Numbered from the stretch's first letter, positions 27,943 through 36,477 are shown. The stretch is 64,000 bases of DNA from Pseudomonas sp. F(2018) (GCF_005508865.1 NZ_SCOM01000001.1:186001-250000), one strand, 5' to 3'. Numbers and translations are program-made. The notes: a model not told the origin generated them from the letters alone.

Positions 27943-28011
27943 GGCGGGAACCGTGGGGATGGACCCCGCCAGTCTAGCAAGGGCGTGCCGGGCACGCCCG
28001 TGAGCATCTTC

Positions 28012-28584
28012 TCAGCTGGCCAGCAGCCAGACCCCGGCACCCGCCGAAGCTGTGCCGGCCAGGCGTACCAGCGGTGCGGCGGCACGCGGCAGGTAACGCA
28101 CTACCGCGTAGCCCAGGCCGTGCAGGGCGGCGGTGGCGGCCACGAAGCCGACGGCATAGCCCCAGGGGCTGGCCAGCTCCGGCAGCTCCAGGCCATGGGC
28201 CACGCCGTGGCTCAGGGCGAACAGGCCGGTGAGGCCGAGCGACACCGCCAGCGGCAGGCGCGCGGCAACCGCCACCAGCAGGCCGAAGGCCAGCACCGAG
28301 CCGGCGATGCCGGTCTCCATCAGGGGGATTTCCACGCCGGAGAAGCCGAGCAGGCCGCCGAGCAGCATGGTGGCGACGAAGGTGCCCGGCAGCGCCCAGC
28401 GCGCCGCGCCGCTCTGCTGCGCGGCCCACAGGCCGACGGCGAGCATCGCCAGCAGGTGGTCGAGACCGGTGATCGGGTGGGCGACGCCTGCCATCAGGCC
28501 GGAGTGGTCGTGGCCGGCATGGGCGAAGGCCAGCGCCGGGCTGAGGAACAGGGCGATGGCGAACAGGGTTTTGCGCAGATTCAT
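28012..28584 (-). CDS. ureJ: HupE/UreJ family nickel permease
   Basis: A 190-residue membrane protein of the HupE/UreJ family, thought to bring nickel into the cell for urease or hydrogenase. It opens with a signal-like helix and the family motif HAGHDHSGLMAGVAHPITGLDHLLAM, rich in metal-binding histidines; four to five further helices follow. AGGAG lies 9 bases before the ATG at 28584. It is immediately downstream of ureG, separated by a REP palindrome, so nickel supply and urease maturation are co-located. Confidence 0.88.
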   Translation of the reverse strand: MNLRKTLFAIALFLSPALAFAHAGHDHSGLMAGVAHPITGLDHLLAMLAVGLWAAQQSGAARWALPGTFVATMLLGGLLGFSGVEIPLMETGIAGSVLAFGLLVAVAARLPLAVSLGLTGLFALSHGVAHGLELPELASPWGYAVGFVAATAALHGLGYAVVRYLPRAAAPLVRLAGTASAGAGVWLLAS

Positions 28585-28622
28585 TGGTGGGTACTCCTGG
28601 TAAGGCATGGCGTTGGCGGGGT

Positions 28623-28657
28623 GTCCCTCACCCCAGCCCTCTCCCGAGGGGAGAGGG
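28623..28657. repeat. REP palindrome between ureG and ureJ
   Basis: A single copy with the CCTCACCCC tail and the CCCTCTCCC/GGGAGAGGG stem, the same family as the pairs in the urt cluster. It sits in the 82-base gap between the two urease-related genes. Confidence 0.8.
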
Positions 28658-28666
28658 CGTCATGGC

Positions 28667-29281
28667 TCAGGCGGCACTGAGCATGCCGTGGCGTTCGATA
28701 AAGGCGATGATCTCGTCGAGACCCTGGCCGACCTTCTGGTTGCTGAACACGAACGGCTTGTCGCCGCGCATCTTGCGGGCGTCGCGGTCCATCACTTCCA
28801 GGGAGGCGCCGACCATGGGCGCCAGGTCGACCTTGTTGATCACCAGCAGGTCGGACTTGCAGATGCCCGGGCCGCCCTTGCGCGGCAGCTTGTCGCCGGC
28901 GGACACGTCGATCACGTACAGGGTCAGGTCGGACAGCTCGGGGCTGAAGGTGGCGGACAGGTTGTCGCCGCCGGATTCGACGATGATCAGGTCGAGGCCG
29001 GGGAAGCGTCGGTTGAGCTGGTCGACCGCCTCCAGGTTGATCGAGGCGTCCTCGCGGATCGCCGTGTGCGGGCAGCCGCCGGTCTCCACGCCGATGATGC
29101 GCTCGGGCGCCAGGGCCTCGTTGCGCACGAGGAACTGGGCGTCTTCCTGGGTGTAGATGTCGTTGGTGACCACGGCGATGTTGTAGCGCTCGCGCAGGGC
29201 CTGGCACAGGGCCAGGGTCAGGGCGGTCTTGCCCGATCCGACCGGGCCGCCGATGCCGACGCGCAGGGGTTGGCTGTTCAT
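28667..29281 (-). CDS. ureG: Urease accessory GTPase UreG
   Basis: A 204-residue SIMIBI-class GTPase that delivers nickel to apo-urease in the UreDFG complex. The P-loop [31 protein letters not shown], the metal motif CPH in [13 protein letters not shown], and the base-specificity motif NKVD are all intact. The start is the ATG at 29281. It is the third gene of ureE-F-G, as in P. aeruginosa; the structural genes ureABC and ureD are outside the window. Confidence 0.97.
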   Translation of the reverse strand: MNSQPLRVGIGGPVGSGKTALTLALCQALRERYNIAVVTNDIYTQEDAQFLVRNEALAPERIIGVETGGCPHTAIREDASINLEAVDQLNRRFPGLDLIIVESGGDNLSATFSPELSDLTLYVIDVSAGDKLPRKGGPGICKSDLLVINKVDLAPMVGASLEVMDRDARKMRGDKPFVFSNQKVGQGLDEIIAFIERHGMLSAA

Positions 29282-29297
29282 GGCGTGTTTCCTTTTC

Positions 29298-29972
29298 TCA
29301 TGAGCGGAAGAGACGGCTGTACTGGCGCTCGTGCGCCATGCTGGCCAGGGCCAGGCCGAAGGCGGCGCTGCCCCAGTGGTGTGGTTCGTGGGTGGTGGCC
29401 TGCTGCTGCGCCTGTTCCAGCAGCGGCAGCAGTTCGGAGGTCAGGCGCTGGGCTGCCTGCTGGCCCAGCGGCAGGGTCTTCATCAGCACCGCCAGCTGGT
29501 TCTCCAGCCAGCCCCACAGCCAGGCGGCGAGGGCATCGTCCGGGCTGATCGCCCAGGCACGGGCGGCCAGGGCCCAGGCCGGGGCCAGGCCCAGCTCGGA
29601 CTGGTCGGCGAGAAAGTCGCGGGCTTCCTGGTCCAGTTCGGGCAGTCCCTCCAGCAACTGGCGCAGCGAGTAGCCCATCTGCCGGCTTTCCAGGGCCAGC
29701 TCGCGGGTCTCGCGGCTGGCACGGTGCTGTCCGGCGAGTTCGGCCAGTCGTGGCCAGTCCGCGTTTGCCGCGGCGCGGCAGTGGGCCAGCAGCAGCGGTG
29801 CCTCGAAGCGCGCCAGGTTGAGCAGCAGCTGGTCGGCGATCCAGTTGTGCGCGCTGTGCTGGTCATGTACCAGCTCCCGCTCCACGGCCATTTCCAGGCC
29901 CTGGGAATAGCTGTAGCCACCGATAGGCAGTTGCGGGCTGGCAAGCCTGAGCAGCGCCCATGCCTTATTCAT
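29298..29972 (-). CDS. ureF: Urease accessory protein UreF
   Basis: A 224-residue all-helical urease accessory protein that links UreG to UreD-bound apo-urease. The opening [20 protein letters not shown] followed by [11 protein letters not shown] is typical, and [13 protein letters not shown] and AFGLALA agree with the family. The start is the ATG at 29972. A diverged copy of its first 16 codons lies just upstream at 30084 and overlaps the ureE stop codon; that copy terminates by a TAA that overlaps the start of this intact gene. Translation of ureF therefore may depend on ribosomes finishing the fragment. Confidence 0.93.
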   Translation of the reverse strand: MNKAWALLRLASPQLPIGGYSYSQGLEMAVERELVHDQHSAHNWIADQLLLNLARFEAPLLLAHCRAAANADWPRLAELAGQHRASRETRELALESRQMGYSLRQLLEGLPELDQEARDFLADQSELGLAPAWALAARAWAISPDDALAAWLWGWLENQLAVLMKTLPLGQQAAQRLTSELLPLLEQAQQQATTHEPHHWGSAAFGLALASMAHERQYSRLFRS

Positions 29973-30084
29973 GGATTCGCTCCGTGCAGAGGGGCATGCA
30001 TGGCCGCACCCGCTGCGCTGTAGCCAACAGATCATTCGGCAGCTGCGGGCTGGCCAGGCGCAGCAGGGCCCAGGCCTTATTCAC
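29965..30084 (-). pseudogene. Partial duplicate of the ureF 5' end
   Basis: Between ureE and ureF, a GTG at 30084 (overlapping the ureE TGA as GTGA) starts a 39-codon frame whose first 16 residues read [16 protein letters not shown], identical after the start codon to the UreF N terminus. The frame then diverges (NDLLATAQRV) and stops at a TAA inside the first codons of intact ureF. The two copies differ at the start codon and at seven other codons among the 16, and every one of those seven changes is synonymous. It is either a scar of an insertion or recombination that displaced ureF or a short coupling leader. Confidence 0.8.
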
Positions 30085-30581
30085 GGGCGCACGCCGAACT
30101 GATGCAGACGCGGTGCGTAGCTGAACTCGGCCTCGCCGGCGTGGGAATGGTGGTGGCCGCCGCCATAGGCGCCCTGTTCGGGCTGGAAGGGTGCGTCGAC
30201 CGTGCAGGTGATGGCGCCGAGCTGGTCGAGCATGGCCTTGAGCACGTAGTCGTCGAGCAGGCGCAGCCAGCCATCGCCCAGCTGCAGGGCCACATGGCGG
30301 TTGCCCAGGTGGTAGGCGGCGCGAATCAGCTCGAAGCTCGACGCACAGGTGACGTGCAGCAGGGTTTCCGGGCGGGCGCAGACCCGGACGATGCGGCCGT
30401 CCTCGGCGCGCAGGCAGTCGCCATCACGTAGCGCGGGCTGGCCGCGTTCGAGGAACAGGCCGACGTCTTCGCCGGCCGCGCTGAAGCAGCGCAGGCGGCT
30501 CTTGCTGCGGGCGTCGAAGGTCAGGTGCAGTTCTTCGTCCCAGTAGGGCTGGGGTTCGAGGCGGTGATGGATCACCAGCAT
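30081..30581 (-). CDS. ureE: Urease accessory metallochaperone UreE
   Basis: A 166-residue nickel chaperone that donates nickel to UreG and urease. The N-terminal peptide-binding domain (LTFDARSKSRLRCFSAAGEDVGLFLERG) and the metal-binding domain (AYHLGNRHVALQL) are clear, and the C-terminal part has the extra nickel-binding stretch YGGGHHHSHAGE. The start is the ATG at 30581. It lies next to desT on its 5' side, exactly as in P. aeruginosa, and its stop codon overlaps the start of the ureF fragment. Confidence 0.95.
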   Translation of the reverse strand: MLVIHHRLEPQPYWDEELHLTFDARSKSRLRCFSAAGEDVGLFLERGQPALRDGDCLRAEDGRIVRVCARPETLLHVTCASSFELIRAAYHLGNRHVALQLGDGWLRLLDDYVLKAMLDQLGAITCTVDAPFQPEQGAYGGGHHHSHAGEAEFSYAPRLHQFGVRP

Positions 30582-30733
30582 GTTGGGCTTCCGGCCAGGA
30601 ATGGTCCTGTCGCTAGAGCAAGGCCCTTGCCAAGCCGGCGCGGCCCCAATCTGGCGGCGTTATGCCAGAAGTTGGGGCTTCGGTGTGCGCAATTGTGGTG
30701 CGTTGCTGTGGGGCGTGAGCCTGGTTGGTGCGC

Positions 30734-31369
30734 TTATTCGCGGCCCTGGCCCAGGCCCAGCCAGCCCTTGGCGCCGATGAAGATGAAGCGCAGTTGCTGG
30801 GTCATCTTGGCTTCGGGGGTGAGGTGGGCGGGCAGCGACTCGTCGGGTGAGTCGATAAATTCCGGCAGGGTGGCGAACACGGTCTTCACCACCAGGTCGG
30901 AGACCACCTCCAGCGCCGGCTCGTCCAGCTGCGGGGTGCGGTTCATCAGCTTGAGGTCGGCGGCCAGGTCGGCGGTGATCTGCTGGCGCAGGCAGGCGAT
31001 GGCCTGGCGCACCGGCTGCGAGCCGCCGTACTGCTCGCGGGCGAGGAACAGGAACTGGTTGCGGTTGGCGTTCACCGCATCCAGGAAGATGCGTGCGCTG
31101 GCCTCGATGATGCTGCCCATCTCGAACTGGCTGTGGCGCACTTCGCGCAGGGTGCTGCGGAAAGTCGCGTCGACCTCGGCGACCAGGGCCAGGCCGAGCT
31201 GGTCCATGTCGTCGAAGTGGCGGTAGAAGCCGGTCGGCACGATGCCCGCGGTGCGGCTGACTTCGCGCAGGCTCAGGCTGCCGAAGCCGCGGCCGCTGTC
31301 CATCAGGCTGAGTGCGGCATCCATCAGGGCTTGGCGGGTCTGCTGTTTCTGTTCGGCGCGTGGCGGCAT
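30734..31369 (-). CDS. desT: TetR-family fatty-acid regulator DesT
   Basis: A 211-residue TetR/FabR-type repressor. The helix-turn-helix is LREVSRTAGIVPTGFYRHFDDMDQL, and the ligand domain resembles the acyl-CoA-sensing DesT of P. aeruginosa, which responds to the ratio of saturated to unsaturated acyl-CoA and controls desCB. The assignment rests on its position: divergent from desCB and beside ureE, as in P. aeruginosa. Two DesT-like boxes lie in the divergent promoter region. The start is the ATG at 31369. Confidence 0.9.
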   Translation of the reverse strand: MPPRAEQKQQTRQALMDAALSLMDSGRGFGSLSLREVSRTAGIVPTGFYRHFDDMDQLGLALVAEVDATFRSTLREVRHSQFEMGSIIEASARIFLDAVNANRNQFLFLAREQYGGSQPVRQAIACLRQQITADLAADLKLMNRTPQLDEPALEVVSDLVVKTVFATLPEFIDSPDESLPAHLTPEAKMTQQLRFIFIGAKGWLGLGQGRE

Positions 31370-31439
31370 GACATTCGGGTGATGGCGAGGTTGCGGCGCA
31401 CTCTAGCAAATGCATTTTGCCGGCGTCGAATGACGTTCA

Positions 31440-31497
31440 GTGAACGACTGTTGACTGAGCTGCCTAGCTCGTCCATTCTGTGTGAACAGTCGTTCAC
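31440..31497. promoter_or_regulatory. Two DesT-like operator boxes between desT and desC
   Basis: GTGAACGACTGTTGAC (31440-31455) and GTGAACAGTCGTTCAC (31482-31497) are both GTGAAC-N4-GTTSAC palindromes. The 15-base segments 31438-31452 and 31485-31499 are also perfect inverted repeats of each other. They lie directly before desC (ATG 31512) and 70-130 bases before the desT start, the expected place for a repressor of both. Confidence 0.75.
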
Positions 31498-31511
31498 TGG
31501 AATATTGGCCC

Positions 31512-32600
31512 ATGTCCCTCCTGCCGCTGTTTCTCGTTCGCTGGCTGACGCCGCTGCTGTGGCCGCTGCGTGCCCTGACGGCGCGGGCCTGGCTGCGCGA
31601 GGCGGAAGTGGATGCCGTGCTGGCCAGGTTGCATCCGGCCTGGCGCCTGAACCGGGTGTTCGCCCGGGTAGTCGGGCGTGAGTGGGTCAGCGACGACCTG
31701 CTTGCCCTGCGCCTGCGCTGCAATGGCAACGCCCGCGACTGGCGCGCCGGCCAGCACGTGCAGCTGTATCTGCAGATGGATGGCGTGCGCCATGGCCGCA
31801 GCTACAGCCTGACCCGCGTGGCTGCCGGCGGCCTGATCGAGCTGGGCGTTCGTCGCCAGCCGGGTGGGAGGCTGTCCAATCGGCTGCTCGACCATCTGCC
31901 CGTCGGCGCCGTACTGGAGCTGGCCCAGGCCGAGGGCGAACTGCAGTGGCCGGAGCAGTCTGCCGGTGTCGGTCTGCTGGCCGCCGGCAGTGGCATCACC
32001 GCCTTGCTCGGCCTGCTGCGCGAGGCGCTGGCACGCGGTTATGCGGCGCCGGTCTCCTTGCTGCACTACGTGCGCGAGGCCGGGCAATGCGCCTACCAGG
32101 CAGAGCTGCAGCAACTGATGCTGCGCCACCCCAACCTGCAGGTGCGCTGGCTGCTGACCGGCCAGGACGCACGGCACGATCCCCAGGGCGGGCGCTTCCA
32201 GGCCGGCCATCTGCTCGACATGAGCGACTTCGGCCTGCTCGCCTGCGGCCCGGCCGGCTTCGTCGAGGCGGTGCGCAACAGCTGGGACGGTTTCCTGCAG
32301 GTCGAGGCCTTCAGCCCGCCGCAGCGGATCAGCGAGCCCGGCCAGGCGGTGCGCCTGGACTTCGCCCGCAGCCGCGTCGCGGCCCTGGGTGACAGCAACC
32401 GCAGCCTGCTGGAACAGGCCGAGGAACATGGCCTGCGTCCGGCCCACGGTTGCCGCCAGGGCATCTGCGCCAGCTGCACCTGCACCCTGCTGGCCGGCAC
32501 GGTACGCGACCTGCGCAGTGGCGAGCCGTTCGCCGAGCCGGGCCAGCCGATCCGGCTGTGTGTCAGCGCCCCCCTGGGCGATGTGCAACTCGATATCTAG
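31512..32600 (+). CDS. desC: Ferredoxin-reductase partner of the fatty-acid desaturase
   Basis: A 362-residue oxidoreductase that passes electrons from NAD(P)H to the desaturase. It has an FAD domain (GRSYSLTRVA), an NAD-binding domain (GVGLLAAGSGITALLGLL, LLACGPAGFVEAV) and a C-terminal plant-type 2Fe-2S ferredoxin domain with CRQGICASC and the distal cysteine in IRLCVSAP. The start at the ATG at 31512 places it just after the second DesT box. It is 9 bases before desB, the desCB operon arrangement of P. aeruginosa. Confidence 0.92.
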   Translation: MSLLPLFLVRWLTPLLWPLRALTARAWLREAEVDAVLARLHPAWRLNRVFARVVGREWVSDDLLALRLRCNGNARDWRAGQHVQLYLQMDGVRHGRSYSLTRVAAGGLIELGVRRQPGGRLSNRLLDHLPVGAVLELAQAEGELQWPEQSAGVGLLAAGSGITALLGLLREALARGYAAPVSLLHYVREAGQCAYQAELQQLMLRHPNLQVRWLLTGQDARHDPQGGRFQAGHLLDMSDFGLLACGPAGFVEAVRNSWDGFLQVEAFSPPQRISEPGQAVRLDFARSRVAALGDSNRSLLEQAEEHGLRPAHGCRQGICASCTCTLLAGTVRDLRSGEPFAEPGQPIRLCVSAPLGDVQLDI

Positions 32601-32609
32601 GAGCGTGCC

Positions 32610-33689
32610 ATGCGAATCGACCGTGAACTGAACGCCGCCGAACTGGAGGCCTTCGCCGCCGAGCTGGACGGCCTGCGCCGCCGCACCATGGCCGACCTCG
32701 GCGATGCCGACGCGCGCTATATCCGCCGCGTGCGCGGGGTGGTGCGGCTGTGCTGCTGGAGCGGCCGCGCGCTGCTGATGCTCGGCTGGTTCCCGCCCAC
32801 CTGGCTGCTCGGCAGCCTGCTGCTGGGCCTGGGCAAAATCCTCGAGAACATGGAGCTGGGCCACAACGTGATGCACGGCCAGTACGACTGGATGAACGAT
32901 CCCGAGCTGGCCGGGCGCCGCTACGAGTGGGACATAGTCGGCCCGGCCGACTTCTGGCGGCACACCCACAACCACGTGCACCACACCTGGACCAACGTGA
33001 TCGGCATGGACGACGACGTCGGCTATGGCGTGGTGCGGCTGTTCCCCGAGCAGCGCTGGAAGCCGTTCTATCGCTGGCAGCCGCTGTGGGTGACCCTGCA
33101 GGCGCTGCTGTTCCAGTACGCCGTGGCCATCCAGCACCTGCGGCTGGACAAGTGGTACAAGGGCAAGATCGACGGCGCCGAGGTGCGCCCGCTGCTGCGC
33201 CAGTTCGGCGCCAAGCTGCTGCGCCTGTGGGGCAAGGACTACCTGCTGTTCCCGCTGCTGGCGCTGGCCGTCGGCGCCAATGCCCTGGCCGTGCTGGCCG
33301 GTAACGCGCTGGCCAATCTGCTGCGCAATCTGTGGACCTTCCTGGTGATCTTCTGCGGCCACTTCACCGAACGCGCCGCGGTGTTCAGCAAGGAGTCGGT
33401 GGCGGGCGAGAGCCGCGGTCACTGGTACCTGCGCCAGCTGCGCGGCTCCAGCAACCTGGAGGGCGGCAAGCTGCTGCATATCCTCACCGGCAACCTCAGC
33501 CACCAGATCGAGCACCACCTGTTCCCCGACCTGCCGGCGCGCCGCTATGCCGAGCTGGCACCGCGGGTGCGCGAGATCGCCGCGCGCTACGGGCAGATCT
33601 ACAACAGCGGAACCCTGTCGGCGCAGTTCACCACCGTGCTCAAACGCATCTGGATCCATCGCCTGCCGCCGGCTGCGGCCGCCCAATAA
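32610..33689 (+). CDS. desB: Acyl-CoA delta-9 fatty-acid desaturase DesB
   Basis: A 359-residue membrane di-iron desaturase that introduces a cis-9 double bond into acyl chains under aerobic conditions. The three histidine boxes are intact: HNVMH at 85-89, HNHVHH at 120-125 and HQIEHH at 298-303. Hydrophobic helices near residues 50-80 and 165-260 anchor it. Together with DesC and DesT it forms a self-contained unsaturation system supplementing FabA/FabB. A terminator follows directly. Confidence 0.94.
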   Translation: MRIDRELNAAELEAFAAELDGLRRRTMADLGDADARYIRRVRGVVRLCCWSGRALLMLGWFPPTWLLGSLLLGLGKILENMELGHNVMHGQYDWMNDPELAGRRYEWDIVGPADFWRHTHNHVHHTWTNVIGMDDDVGYGVVRLFPEQRWKPFYRWQPLWVTLQALLFQYAVAIQHLRLDKWYKGKIDGAEVRPLLRQFGAKLLRLWGKDYLLFPLLALAVGANALAVLAGNALANLLRNLWTFLVIFCGHFTERAAVFSKESVAGESRGHWYLRQLRGSSNLEGGKLLHILTGNLSHQIEHHLFPDLPARRYAELAPRVREIAARYGQIYNSGTLSAQFTTVLKRIWIHRLPPAAAAQ

Positions 33690-33713
33690 AAAAGCCCGGC
33701 GGGCGCCGGGCTT
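33687..33713. terminator. Bidirectional terminator between desB and the repeat protein
   Basis: AAGCCCGGC and GCCGGGCTT form a 9-bp stem with a GGGC loop. The AAAAAA run at the desB end becomes a strong U-run on the minus strand, so it terminates the repeat-protein gene best. The plus strand has only a weak CTTCGG tail. Confidence 0.8.
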
Positions 33714-33732
33714 CGGGGTACTGCTGCCCACG

Positions 33733-34182
33733 TCAGGCGGTCTGACGACCGACCCGCTCGGAGCCGTTCTCGGCAACTGCGCGGCCGTCGAGCAGACGGT
33801 CGGCACCGCCTTCGGCAATGCGGAAGGCCTTGGTGCGCTCGGAGCCGTTCTCGGCGACGTCACGGCTGTCGATCAGGCGGTCGGCACCGCCTTCAGCAAC
33901 ACGGAAGGCCTTGGTGCGTTCGGCGCCATTCTCGGCGACGTCACGGCCGTCGATCAGGCGATCTGCACCGCCTTCGGCGACACGGAAGGCCTTGGTGCGT
34001 TCGGCGCCATTCTCGGCGACGTCACGGCTATCGATCAGGCGATCCGCGCCACCCTCGGCAACGGTGGCCGGAGCGCTGATGTGCTGCAGTTCGGTCAGTG
34101 GCGGTTGTTCGTCACCCGGCAGGGCAAATGCGGCGCTGGTCAGGGTGGACAGGATCAGGCTGGCGATCAGTTGTTTGTTCAT
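33733..34182 (-). CDS. Secreted protein with four 27-residue repeats
   Basis: A 149-residue protein with a signal peptide (MNKQLIASLILSTLTSAAFA) and about 14 residues of linker, then four consecutive repeats of exactly 27 residues (81 bases each) filling the rest. Each repeat holds two related half-motifs, AEGGADRLID and AENGAERTKAF, so the mature protein carries eight copies of A-E-G/N-G-A/S-D/E-R. It is highly charged and has no cysteines. Proteins of this type are annotated in pseudomonads as phage infection protein, without a proven role. The ATG at 34182 follows a GAGG-type site. Confidence 0.8.
   Translation of the reverse strand: MNKQLIASLILSTLTSAAFALPGDEQPPLTELQHISAPATVAEGGADRLIDSRDVAENGAERTKAFRVAEGGADRLIDGRDVAENGAERTKAFRVAEGGADRLIDSRDVAENGSERTKAFRIAEGGADRLLDGRAVAENGSERVGRQTA
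33739..34062 (-). repeat. Four tandem 81-bp coding repeats
   Basis: Units run 34062-33982, 33981-33901, 33900-33820 and 33819-33739 on the minus strand. They are nearly identical at DNA level, with the terminal unit most diverged (start ATC for GTC, end GTCGGTCGT). Equal length and high identity mark recent slippage or unequal recombination. Confidence 0.9.
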
Positions 34183-34316
34183 CTCGGGCCTCCTCGAAGG
34201 GGCTGGAAAGTGGCTACGGAGCAAATGGTACTCACGCGCCGCCGAGACAAAAGTTGATCGTCCTGATGGTGCCCATCGATGTCAGTAATGTAACGCCAGG
34301 GCCGCTCTGGATCGGG

Positions 34317-35051
34317 CTATTCGGCGAGGAACAGGCAGGTCAGATAACGGTTGCTGAAGCCGTAGCGCAGCATCGCCGCGAGGCGGGAAAACAGGTAGGT
34401 GGGGTGCCGCCGGTAGTAACCGAGCACCGCATTGCCCACGCCCTCGGAACGATGTCGCTTGGCGTGGTCCGGCCGGCGTGAGAACAGGCCGCGGAACTGC
34501 CACCACTGGATCTGCTCCAGGTGCTGCGCATGCGGACGCAGGCGATGGTGGCGGAACAGGGCGAGGAAGGAGCGCCGGCTGAAGTCGTGCAGGTGGTGCG
34601 GATTGCCATCCAGGGTCGGGGTGATCGGTACCGAGGCGATCACCCGGCCGCCGGCGGCCAGCAGTCGCGCGTAGTTGGCGATCAGACGCGGCGGGTGCGG
34701 CAGGTGCTCGATGGTCTCCAGGCTGACGATGCTGTCGAAGCCAGACTCGGCCTCGAAGCGCTCGGCGTCGGCGCAGACATAGCGCAGGTTGGGCAGGCGG
34801 TAGTGGCGCTGGGCGTAGGCGATGGCCTCGGGATCGATGTCCACGCCGGTCACCTGCTTGTCCGGGTGCCGCTCGGCCAGCAGGGCGGTGCCGTAGCCGC
34901 AGCCGCAGGCCATGTCCAGCACACGGTTGCCGCTCAGGTGCTGGGCGGCGAACTCGTAGCGTTCCAGGTGGATGCGCAGGGTGGTCTGGTCGCTGGGGTT
35001 TTCCGGGTCGAGGTCAGGCGGGTAGATCCGCTCGATGCTGTGTGTGCTCAT
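34317..35051 (-). CDS. SAM-dependent class I methyltransferase
   Basis: A 244-residue methyltransferase. Motif I is VLDMACGCGYGTALLAERHP, the acidic end of the second strand is VTGVDIDPEAIAYAQ, motif II is DSIVSLETIEHLPHP and motif III LLAAGGRVIASVP. It resembles UbiE/COQ5-like enzymes, but the substrate cannot be stated. It follows the YbhN-like gene on the same strand after 18 bases, so the two form an operon. Confidence 0.85.
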   Translation of the reverse strand: MSTHSIERIYPPDLDPENPSDQTTLRIHLERYEFAAQHLSGNRVLDMACGCGYGTALLAERHPDKQVTGVDIDPEAIAYAQRHYRLPNLRYVCADAERFEAESGFDSIVSLETIEHLPHPPRLIANYARLLAAGGRVIASVPITPTLDGNPHHLHDFSRRSFLALFRHHRLRPHAQHLEQIQWWQFRGLFSRRPDHAKRHRSEGVGNAVLGYYRRHPTYLFSRLAAMLRYGFSNRYLTCLFLAE

Positions 35052-35069
35052 GCCTCGTCCCCGTCCTGG

Positions 35070-36011
35070 TCAATCGCGCCGTTGGCGCCTCTGATTCCAC
35101 TGGCTCCATTCGAAGCCGAGCACCACCAGCATCGACAAGGCGAACGGCAACAGCAGGTAGAACACACGGAACACGATCAGCGCGGCCAGCACGTCGGCGG
35201 TCGGCAGCTCCGGCATGGCGGCGAGGAAGGTCACTTCCAGCACACCCAGGCCGCCGGGGGCGTGGGACAGCAGCGCCAGCGAGAAGGAGGCGAGGAACAC
35301 GCCGAGCACGACGAGATAGCCCGGATTGCCCTCCACCGGAAGGGCGAAATAGATGATCGCCGCCGCGCAGGCCAGCTCCAGCGGCCCGGCCAGCAGCTGC
35401 CGGGCGACTATGCCCAGGCGCGGATATTCGACATGCAGCTTGCCCCACTTCCACGGCTTGAAATGGCGCCAGGAACCGAGCACGTAGAGGGCTACCAGGC
35501 CGAGCAGGAGCAGGCCGATGGCCACCGACAACCAGGGCCCGACATCCGCCACGCGCTTGATCAGGTCAGGCTGGCAGACCAGCACGGCACCGCCGGAGAG
35601 CAGCACGCCGAGGGCGAAGGTGAAGGAGCAGAACACGATCAGCACGCCGATTTCCGACGGCACCAGGCCCTTGCTGGTGTAGGCCCGATAGCGCACCACG
35701 GCGCCGGAGAACACCGAGGCGCCGATGTTGTGCGCCAGAGCGTAGGTGGTGAAGGAACAGAGGGTGATGAACCACCAGGAAATCTTCTTGCCCAGGTGGG
35801 CGATGGCGATGCGGTCGTACCAGGCCAGCGCGACGTAGGCGCCGAGGGTGGCGCCGGCCGCCAGCAGCCAGTTGTGCAGGGCGATGGCGTTGAGGCTGTC
35901 CTGCAGCTCGTTCAGGGAGATCGTGCGGATCTCCTTGTAGAGCAGGTAGCAGGAAAATACGACTGCGGCCAAACCTATGACGGTCCAGATCCAGTCGCTT
36001 CTTTTCATCAT
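35070..36011 (-). CDS. Lysylphosphatidylglycerol-synthase-like flippase (YbhN/UPF0104)
   Basis: A 313-residue polytopic membrane protein with about eight helices, related to the membrane part of MprF and to E. coli YbhN. Recognisable stretches are AHNIGASVFSGAVVRYRAYTSKGL and SHAPGGLGVLEV, the second being the family signature. It lacks the aminoacyl-transferase domain of MprF, so lipid flipping or another membrane role is the most that can be inferred. The start is the ATG at 36011 with GGGGAG upstream. It is followed by the methyltransferase gene. Confidence 0.82.
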   Translation of the reverse strand: MMKRSDWIWTVIGLAAVVFSCYLLYKEIRTISLNELQDSLNAIALHNWLLAAGATLGAYVALAWYDRIAIAHLGKKISWWFITLCSFTTYALAHNIGASVFSGAVVRYRAYTSKGLVPSEIGVLIVFCSFTFALGVLLSGGAVLVCQPDLIKRVADVGPWLSVAIGLLLLGLVALYVLGSWRHFKPWKWGKLHVEYPRLGIVARQLLAGPLELACAAAIIYFALPVEGNPGYLVVLGVFLASFSLALLSHAPGGLGVLEVTFLAAMPELPTADVLAALIVFRVFYLLLPFALSMLVVLGFEWSQWNQRRQRRD

Positions 36012-36477
36012 CGACGATGGCTCCCCGTCTCTATCTGAAGGCAATCCGTTGGCCACTTGGCGCATCCGCAGTATGGCAGGCAGGCGGTGCGCAAATCGGC
36101 GTGCAGTATCCCGGAGGCGGCCGCCCGGCTCAAGCCGTGCGTATTCGGCGGGCGTTACTGGCTGTTACAAGGCGAACCGGCGGAGGCGCGCTCTGGCACG
36201 GGCGCTGCGAAGCTTGGTAGGTGTCAAAAATTTAAAACTGTGACTGCGAACTTCCATTGGGAAAATCGCTATTTCTCATGCTCTTAGCAAAATACGCGGC
36301 CAGGTGCTGAAACAAATGTGCAGGTATTTCGTCGTTTTCGTTTGACATATTTTACGTTTTTGCCAGACTGCGCGACCGTGCCGCCAGGCCGCTCGAACGA
36401 GCCTGGCGGACATAACAAAAACCTGTGGTCCGCCGTTCCCAGCCCCTGCATCTCGCGGGGCAGCATGTGGCGGGCCG
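36012..36477. promoter_or_regulatory. Divergent intergenic region, no gene seen
   Basis: 466 bases between the YbhN-like gene and the symporter gene. The right half is markedly richer in A and T than its neighbours. It contains TTGACA at 36342-36347 without a convincing -10 element, and a GG-N10-GC match at 36194-36208 (TGGCACGGGCGCTGC) that resembles a sigma-54 site but is about 270 bases before the gene. No coding or RNA signature was recognised. Confidence 0.4.

Noticed and set aside
28012..30581. Complete urease operon
   Set aside because: Only ureE, ureF, ureG and the nickel permease are present; ureA, ureB, ureC and ureD were not found in the window.
33739..34062. Possible CRISPR array
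   Set aside because: The repeats are contiguous 81-bp units inside an open reading frame, with no spacers.
36194..36208. Sigma-54 promoter for the symporter gene
   Set aside because: TGGCACGGGCGCTGC keeps GG-N10-GC but deviates from TTGC and lies about 270 bases before the gene; too weak to list as a feature of its own.
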